A stretch of 43,564 nt of DNA from DATKQJ01 sp035534295. Lineage in GTDB: Bacteria; Chloroflexota; Dormibacteria; Dormibacterales; Dormibacteraceae. The stretch's first letter is position 1, and the number at the start of each line of letters is the position of its first letter. Below the pieces are notes generated by a model, which saw only the letters and a program-made list of their open reading frames with translations, made no database searches and was not told the origin of the DNA. Below are positions 38,545-43,564 of the stretch, in pieces. Both the position numbers and the translations under genes were made by a program. The DNA lies in NCBI GenBank assembly GCA_035534295.1, contig DATLSE010000010.1, positions 1 through 43,564 of the forward strand, written 5' to 3'.

Positions 38545-41500
38545 TTGGAACCCGATCGGCCAGCATTGAGCAGCGGCCCCGCCGCGGGCGAGGCGGTATT
38601 TCGCGCACTGCACGAGATGGCGGTCGCGGCCGGAGGTGAACGCGACCCGCTGGCGGTGGCGCGTCTGGCCGTGGAGCGGGTGCGCGAGCTGCTTTCGGCC
38701 GACAGCTCGGCCATCTACGGCTTCGACACCGTGACCGGACTATTGCGCCCGCTCCAGGAGTCGCCGACGGCCAGCGCGGAGGGCCCCCTGGTACCGGGAG
38801 AGGGAGCCGTCGGGCTCAGCTTCCAGAGCGGAGAACCGGTGGTCATCACCGACTACGAGACCTGGCCCCAGGCGGTGGTCTCATCGCGCCGCCGGGGGGT
38901 CCGCAGCGGGCTCGCGGTGCCGCTCATATTCGAGCAGCGCGCGATCGGGGCCATGGGGATCTGGTCGGATCGGCAGCGGCTCTTTGACGACGCCGACGTA
39001 CAGCTCGCCTCGCTGGTCGCGGCCCAGGTCGCACCCGCTCTAGAGTCCGCCCGGCTGGGGCGCGAATCCGAATTCAACGCGGCCATGTTCCAGGCCCTGC
39101 ACGAGGTCGCGGTCGCCGCCGCCGGGGTGCTCGACATCCGCGAGCTGGCCCAGCTGGGCGTGGACCGGGCCCGAGCCATGCTCGGGGCGGGCGGGGTGGG
39201 CATGTGGTGGTGGGAGCCGGGGCGACAGGCGCTTCAGCACCTGGTTGACGCCTTTCCGCCCGCGCTGCGCGCTTCCGGCGACCATCTAAGTGGCGAGGAG
39301 GTCGTGCGCCTGGCCTTCGACAAGAGGCGCTCGGTGATCGTCGACGACTATCCGCGCTGGCCGGGAACCGACGCACCCCAGGGCCGGGTGAGTTCGGTCT
39401 TCGCGGTGCCGCTGATGGTCGGGGACCGCGCGGTCGGAGCCGTCGCCGCCTGGTATCACGAGCCACACCGGATCCTGCCCCGCGAGGTCCAGCTCCTGGC
39501 CCTCTTCGCCTCCCAGGTCGGCCCCACGATCGAGTCGGCGCACCTGACCGAGGACACCGAAAGCAAGGCGCGCACGTTCGAGGCACTGCACGAGCTCGCC
39601 GTGGCCGCCGGCGGGGTGCTGGATCCGGCCGCCCTGGGCCAGCTGGCGGCCGACCGGGTGCGTGACCTGCTGGGCGCCGACAGCGCCGGGCTGGGTTGGC
39701 ACGACGCCGACTACGACCTCCTGCGCCTGATCGCCGACAACGATCCGGCGGCCGAGAGCCCGAGCGCGCTGGCCCTCGACAGTGCGGTGGCCGGCGAGGC
39801 CTTCTACAGCCGCCAGCCGGTCCAGAGCGGCGAGTACGAGAGCCTTCCCAGCGCCAACCCGCGCCTGGTCCGCTCCGGGGTGCGCAGCTTCGCGGGCGTT
39901 CCCCTGCTGGTGGGCGACCGCGCCCTCGGGGTGCTCGTGGCACGGAGCCGGCAGCCCGGCTACTTCGACCCTGAGAAGCTGAAGCTGATGTCGCTGGTCG
40001 CATCCCAGGTGGCGCCGGCCATGGAGTCGGCGCGACTGGTCCAGGAGCGCGTCGACGACGCCCGTCGTTTCCGACTCCTGCACGAGCTCGCGGTGGCCGC
40101 GGGCGGGGTGCTGGAGACCGACGCCCTGGCCGGCCTGGCCGTGGCTCACGCCCGCGACGTGATGGAGGCCGACCACGCCGCCCTGCTGCTCTGGAGCGAG
40201 GCGGATTGGAGGCTCAGCGTGGTGGCCGAGGTCGGCCACTCGCTGCACCTGGGTGGCCCGGCCCACGCCGGGGGCGTGATCGGGCGCGCCTTCGGGGGCG
40301 CGTTGCCGGTTGTGGTGGAGGACTATCCGGCCTGGGAGGGAGCCGACCGGGCGAGCATTCGCGACGGCATCCGCAGCGCCGCCGCCGTGCCCCTGATGGC
40401 GGGAGATCGGCCCCTGGGCGTTCTCGCCGTCGCCAGTCTCCGCTCGATCCGCTATTCGGGCGATCACCTGCGCCTGCTCACCCTGCTGGCCGCCCAGGTC
40501 GCCCCTGCCCTCGAGTCGGCCCGCCTCCACGCTGATCTCGTCACCTCCGAGGAGCGCTATCGCTCGCTCTACCAGGCCATCGCCTCCGGCATCCTGGTGC
40601 TCGACGCCAGGGGTCGGGTGCTGGACGCCAATCGCACCGCCGAGGAGGTCTTCGGCTACAGCCTGGAGGAGATGCTGGGACGAAGCTCGAACGAGCTCTG
40701 GGAGGCCTTTGGTGAGGAGGGGGGATCAGGGCACCGCCCGGGCATGGAGGCACTGGCCAGCGGTCAGCCGGTCCTGAACCGGCTCCTGCGCATCACGCGC
40801 CGGGGAGGCGGGGACCGCTGGTTGCAGTGCGATTCGGTGCCCATGCTGGGGGCGGACGGGCAACCGGCCCGCGTGGTCACGAGCTTTCTCGACGTGACCG
40901 AGATGCGCCGGGCGGAGGCCGCGCTGAGAGAATCCGAATCCAGGTTCCGAGCCGTGTTCGACCGCGCCGCGGTGGGCATCGCCCGGGTCGATTTGGACGG
41001 CCGACTGATCGAGGTCAACCCCACCCTGGCGAGCATGTTCGGATGGCCGGCCGAAGATCTGTTGGGCACTCCGGCGGTGGCGCTGCTGGGGGACCAGGGC
41101 TATTCGGCCGCGTCCCTCGAACGCCTCAGCGGCGGCGTGGGCGAGGTCAGCGCGGAGGCCCTGTCCCAGACTCGCGAGGGCAATCCGATCTGGGTCCGCA
41201 CGGTCGCCTCGTTGGTCCAGGAGGCGGCGGGCAACAACTCGTTCGTGATCGTGATGGTCGAGGACGTGACGGAGGAGAAGGCGCAGCAGGACGCGCTCGA
41301 ACACCAGGCCCTGCACGACGCCCTGACCGGCCTCCCCAACCGTCTGCTGCTCCACGACCGACTCCAGCAGTCGATCCGGATGACGAGGCGGACCGAGGAG
41401 CGGATGGCGCTCCTGATGATGGACCTGGATCGATTCAAGGACGTCAACGACACCTTCGGTCATCACGTCGGGGACGTGATGCTGGCCGAGGTCGCCCAGC

Positions 41501-42651
41501 GCCTGCAGGCCGAACTGCGTGACTCCGACACCGTCGCCCGTCTGGGCGGAGACGAGTTCGCCATCGTCCTCTCCGGGGTCGAGGGCGAGGTTGGCGCGAC
41601 GGCGACCGCGCGCAAGCTTCTGCGCGTCATGGAGACGCCGTTTCGCGCCGACGGGGGCTCGCTGCACGTCGCCGCCTCGGTCGGCATCGCCCTCTCCCCC
41701 GACCACGGCGACGATCCGGACGTCCTCATGCGCCACGCCGACGTCGCCATGTACGTGGCCAAGCGTTCGGGCGGCGGTTGCGCCGTCTACGCCGCCGAGG
41801 CCGACACCCACAGCCCGGGCCGCATGGCCTTGGTCGCCGACCTTCGCACCGCCATCGACGGCGGGCAACTCGAGCTCGTCTTCCAGCCCGAGATCGACAT
41901 CAAGACGCGACGCGTGTCGGGCATGGAGGCGCTGGTGCGCTGGCGCCATCCCGAGCGCGGCCTGCTCCTGCCCGAGGAGTTCGTTCCCCTGGCCGAGCAG
42001 ACCGGACTGATCCGACCGCTCAGTCTGTGGGTGCTCACCACCGCTTTGCGCCAGGCCCGGGCCTGGCAGGACCTGGGACTGCGCCTACGCATGGCGGTCA
42101 ACCTGCCCATGCCCTCGATCCACGACCCCGACCTGCCCGAGACCCTGGCCGCGCTCTTCGCCCGTCACCAGGTCGATCCCAGCCGCTTTCAGATCGAGAT
42201 CACCGAGAGCGCCCTCATGGCCGATCCGGATCACGCCGAGCAGATCCTGGCCCGCCTCGACTCAATGGGCGTGGGCCTGTCGATCGACGACTTCGGTACC
42301 GGGTACTCCTCTTTGTCCTACCTCCGCCGCCTACCGGTGCGGGAGATCAAGATCGACCGTTCGTTCGTGGCCGACATGACCACCGACGCCAACGCCGCGG
42401 TCATCGTCCGCTCCACCGCCGACCTCGGCCACAATCTCGGTCTCAAGGTGGTGGCGGAAGGGGTCGAGGAACCGCGGCAGTGGGCCATGGCCGCGGCCTT
42501 CGGCTGTGATTACGCCCAGGGCTACCTGCTCGGCCGGCCCATATCGGCCCGGCGCATGACAGCCTCCCTGCAGCGCTCCCCGGTGCTTCCAGAGTCCATT
42601 CAACGCCTGCTTCAAAAAGAGGTCGGCAAGCAGCCTCGGCGCGACAGCTGA
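38545..42651 (+). CDS. GAF(x4)-PAS(x2)-GGDEF-EAL c-di-GMP turnover protein
   Basis: A 1368-residue cytosolic sensor without membrane helices. Four tandem GAF modules occupy about 19-181, 182-344, 345-508 and 509-671; PAS1 is about 672-795 and PAS2 about 800-920. The diguanylate cyclase domain follows, with HDALTGLPNR at 924, an intact GGDEF at 1001-1005 and an inhibitory I-site RDSD (992-995) exactly five residues before it. The phosphodiesterase domain has EAL at 1128-1130, ITES, DDFGTGYSS, KIDRSFV and EGVE, so both enzymatic activities look intact. The GAF and PAS modules probably sense small molecules or redox state. Start is TTG 38545. A cyclic-nucleotide-binding-domain protein follows downstream. 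Confidence 0.93.
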   Translation: MEPDRPALSSGPAAGEAVFRALHEMAVAAGGERDPLAVARLAVERVRELLSADSSAIYGFDTVTGLLRPLQESPTASAEGPLVPGEGAVGLSFQSGEPVVITDYETWPQAVVSSRRRGVRSGLAVPLIFEQRAIGAMGIWSDRQRLFDDADVQLASLVAAQVAPALESARLGRESEFNAAMFQALHEVAVAAAGVLDIRELAQLGVDRARAMLGAGGVGMWWWEPGRQALQHLVDAFPPALRASGDHLSGEEVVRLAFDKRRSVIVDDYPRWPGTDAPQGRVSSVFAVPLMVGDRAVGAVAAWYHEPHRILPREVQLLALFASQVGPTIESAHLTEDTESKARTFEALHELAVAAGGVLDPAALGQLAADRVRDLLGADSAGLGWHDADYDLLRLIADNDPAAESPSALALDSAVAGEAFYSRQPVQSGEYESLPSANPRLVRSGVRSFAGVPLLVGDRALGVLVARSRQPGYFDPEKLKLMSLVASQVAPAMESARLVQERVDDARRFRLLHELAVAAGGVLETDALAGLAVAHARDVMEADHAALLLWSEADWRLSVVAEVGHSLHLGGPAHAGGVIGRAFGGALPVVVEDYPAWEGADRASIRDGIRSAAAVPLMAGDRPLGVLAVASLRSIRYSGDHLRLLTLLAAQVAPALESARLHADLVTSEERYRSLYQAIASGILVLDARGRVLDANRTAEEVFGYSLEEMLGRSSNELWEAFGEEGGSGHRPGMEALASGQPVLNRLLRITRRGGGDRWLQCDSVPMLGADGQPARVVTSFLDVTEMRRAEAALRESESRFRAVFDRAAVGIARVDLDGRLIEVNPTLASMFGWPAEDLLGTPAVALLGDQGYSAASLERLSGGVGEVSAEALSQTREGNPIWVRTVASLVQEAAGNNSFVIVMVEDVTEEKAQQDALEHQALHDALTGLPNRLLLHDRLQQSIRMTRRTEERMALLMMDLDRFKDVNDTFGHHVGDVMLAEVAQRLQAELRDSDTVARLGGDEFAIVLSGVEGEVGATATARKLLRVMETPFRADGGSLHVAASVGIALSPDHGDDPDVLMRHADVAMYVAKRSGGGCAVYAAEADTHSPGRMALVADLRTAIDGGQLELVFQPEIDIKTRRVSGMEALVRWRHPERGLLLPEEFVPLAEQTGLIRPLSLWVLTTALRQARAWQDLGLRLRMAVNLPMPSIHDPDLPETLAALFARHQVDPSRFQIEITESALMADPDHAEQILARLDSMGVGLSIDDFGTGYSSLSYLRRLPVREIKIDRSFVADMTTDANAAVIVRSTADLGHNLGLKVVAEGVEEPRQWAMAAAFGCDYAQGYLLGRPISARRMTASLQRSPVLPESIQRLLQKEVGKQPRRDS
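38599..40557 (+). repeat. Four tandem GAF-coding repeats of about 490 bp
   Basis: The modules begin at 38599, 39088, 39577 and 40069 and end at 40557, giving lengths of 489, 489, 492 and 489 bases. Each opens with an LHE-(M/V/L)-AVAA-(A/G)-G segment and ends with a SQV or AQV, P-x-(L/I/M)-ES helix. The copies are clearly related but diverged, which points to old tandem duplication within the gene. Confidence 0.75.
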
Positions 42652-42744
42652 GGGGCCCGGCGGGAGCCGGCGCGGCGTCGGGCTTGGAATATCGGACCCC
42701 TCTGGACGGTAGTTGTAGGGGTGACAAGTCAAGGAAAGAAAACC

Positions 42745-43278
42745 ATGAACCTTACAACTGACGCCCGACGCCCCCAGAGTGTGGCCGACCGGCTTAACCA
42801 GCGACTGCGCCAGGTGACCGAACGCGACCCCAAGCTAAGCCTACTGCGCGGGATCCCCATGTTCGCCGAGCTATCTCGCGCTGATCTGGCCCGTGTGGCC
42901 GGCCTGGTCGATCACGTCACCATGCCCGAGCCGGGCGAGACGCTGATCCGTGAGGGGGCTCCCAATCGCACCCTGGTGATCCTGACCGAGGGCGAGGCCG
43001 AGGTGAGCCTGCGGGGCAAGGTGCTGCGCCGCCACGGTCCCGGGGACCTGCTCGGCCTGCCCAGTCTGCTCGACGGCCGGGAGGCTGGAGTGACTGTTCG
43101 AACGGTGACCCCCGCTCGGGCGCTGGTCGCGTCCGTCAGCCAGTTCGAATCGCTGCGCGCCGTGGCCGACCTGGATCTGCGCATGAGGTCCTCGCTCACC
43201 GAGCGACTGCGCCAGGACTACCTCACGGTCGCCCGACCCGGAGCCAAGCACCCGGCGAGCGCCCTCCCGACAGCCTGA
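42745..43278 (+). CDS. Stand-alone cyclic nucleotide-binding-domain protein, degenerate pocket
   Basis: The 177-residue protein has one CRP-type beta roll: LSLLRGIPMFAELSRADLAR, then PEPGETLIREGAPNRTLVIL, EGEAEVSL, HGPGDLLGLPSLLDG and a C-terminal helix. There is no helix-turn-helix. The phosphate-binding cassette, normally like FGE-x-ALL followed by RSATV, reads LLGLPSLLDGREAGVTV, so the Glu and the Arg needed for cAMP are both absent. ATG 42745 is preferred because AAGGAAAG precedes it; GTG 42721 would add eight residues. It lies 93 bp after the GGDEF/EAL gene. It may bind another ligand or act through protein contacts. Confidence 0.8.
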   Translation: MNLTTDARRPQSVADRLNQRLRQVTERDPKLSLLRGIPMFAELSRADLARVAGLVDHVTMPEPGETLIREGAPNRTLVILTEGEAEVSLRGKVLRRHGPGDLLGLPSLLDGREAGVTVRTVTPARALVASVSQFESLRAVADLDLRMRSSLTERLRQDYLTVARPGAKHPASALPTA

Positions 43279-43287
43279 GTCCCATCA

Positions 43288-43302
43288 GCCCCGAGCCGGG
43301 GC
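43288..43302 (+). terminator. Short hairpin after the cyclic-nucleotide-domain gene
   Basis: A perfect 6-bp stem, GCCCCG (43288-43293) and CGGGGC (43297-43302), with a 3-nt AGC loop, starts ten bases after the stop codon. No T tract follows, so efficiency is doubtful. Confidence 0.35.
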
Positions 43303-43334
43303 CTCAACCGGGGCGAGCGCGCGGCCGCAGACGG

Positions 43335-43340
43335 TAGAAT
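43335..43340 (+). promoter_or_regulatory. -10 element of tRNA-His
   Basis: TAGAAT matches TANNNT and five of six bases of TATAAT; it lies 13 bases before the G-1 position of the tRNA. No recognisable -35 sits 16-18 bases upstream. Confidence 0.45.
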
Positions 43341-43353
43341 CGGGGCCGCCTCG

Positions 43354-43428
43354 GTGGCTATAGCTCAGCGGCAGAGCACCAGGTTGTGGCCCTGGGGGTC
43401 GTGGGTTCAAATCCCACTAGCCACCCCA
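43354..43428 (+). tRNA. tRNA-His (anticodon GTG)
   Basis: A complete cloverleaf is visible: acceptor arm GTGGCTA (43354-43360) pairing with TAGCCAC (43418-43424), D arm GCTC/GAGC, anticodon stem CCAGG/CCTGG around the loop TTGTGGC with anticodon GTG at 43386-43388, and T arm GTGGG-TTCAAAT-CCCAC. The discriminator is C73 (43425), the 3' CCA is encoded (43426-43428), and G at 43353 provides the extra G-1 that identifies tRNA-His. The 136 bases after it show no further gene. Confidence 0.97.
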
Positions 43429-43564
43429 AGCTTGCACTTTGTAACTGGCCGAATCCGGCGCGGCTGAACTCGGCTTCCCGGTTCGGACCCGCTCGCGGCA
43501 GGCACCGCGGTGCTCGGGGCCAAGCCGCCCTCCCGGTAGACCAAGGCGCGGCCTGGTCGCTCCC

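Noticed and set aside
43429..43564. Possible second tRNA or terminator after tRNA-His
   Set aside because: No complete cloverleaf or T-tract hairpin could be folded by eye in the last 136 bases.

Overview
The window is about 43.6 kb of very GC-rich, tightly packed bacterial chromosome. It has no insertion sequence, integrase, CRISPR array or rRNA. Many genes start with GTG or TTG, ATGA/GTGA stop-start overlaps are common, a predicted F420-dependent (LLM-class) oxidoreductase is present, and several -10-like TANNNT hexamers lie only 6-9 bases before a start codon. Together these suggest a soil-type high-GC lineage such as Actinomycetota, Chloroflexota or Dormibacterota. No taxonomic marker gene is present, so this is inference only.

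Layout. 1-4463: a minus-strand pair (uncharacterised 379-aa protein plus a small membrane protein), a small orphan protein with a clear terminator, a DHA2-type MFS exporter, and an N-terminally truncated sortase. 4636-11352: a family III CoA-transferase, an LLM oxidoreductase, a three-gene 2-oxoacid dehydrogenase operon (E1alpha, E1beta, E2; no E3) and a metal-dependent cyclase/amidohydrolase. 11362-17449: a seven-gene minus-strand catabolic operon (nitronate monooxygenase-like, acyl-CoA dehydrogenase, MaoC hydratase, CoA-transferase, CitE-type lyase, cupin, SDR), mostly with overlapping stops and starts. 17507-21185: lipocalin-like protein, dihydroorotase/hydantoinase-like amidohydrolase, 2,6-dihydroxypyridine-hydroxylase-like flavoprotein and a VOC protein. 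20727-26934: ArdC/IrrE-like metallopeptidase, cation:proton antiporter, DHH phosphoesterase, MsrA and an APC permease. 27106-29589: DUF2520-panB-panC pantothenate operon. 29656-38494: P1-family aminopeptidase, histidine phosphatase, glucose-6-phosphate dehydrogenase, an orphan molybdenum-hydroxylase large subunit, RDD, SRPBCC, HicB/DinB-like, FMN split-barrel and RibD-C-like proteins. 38545-43564: a 1368-residue GAF4-PAS2-GGDEF-EAL protein, a degenerate cyclic-nucleotide-binding protein and tRNA-His(GUG). The last 136 bases after the tRNA hold nothing I can support, and no gene-free stretch exceeds 300 bases.

How the genes may work together. The CoA-transferase, acyl-CoA dehydrogenase, MaoC hydratase and CitE lyase form a plausible route that activates, oxidises, hydrates and cleaves a carboxylic acid, with a 2-oxoacid dehydrogenase next door able to consume the released 2-oxoacid. 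The ring-attacking enzymes nearby (flavin monooxygenase, cyclic-amide hydrolase, cyclase family, and farther away a Mo-hydroxylase) make an N-heterocycle or cyclic-amide substrate an attractive but unproven hypothesis. The right end adds a c-di-GMP turnover module.
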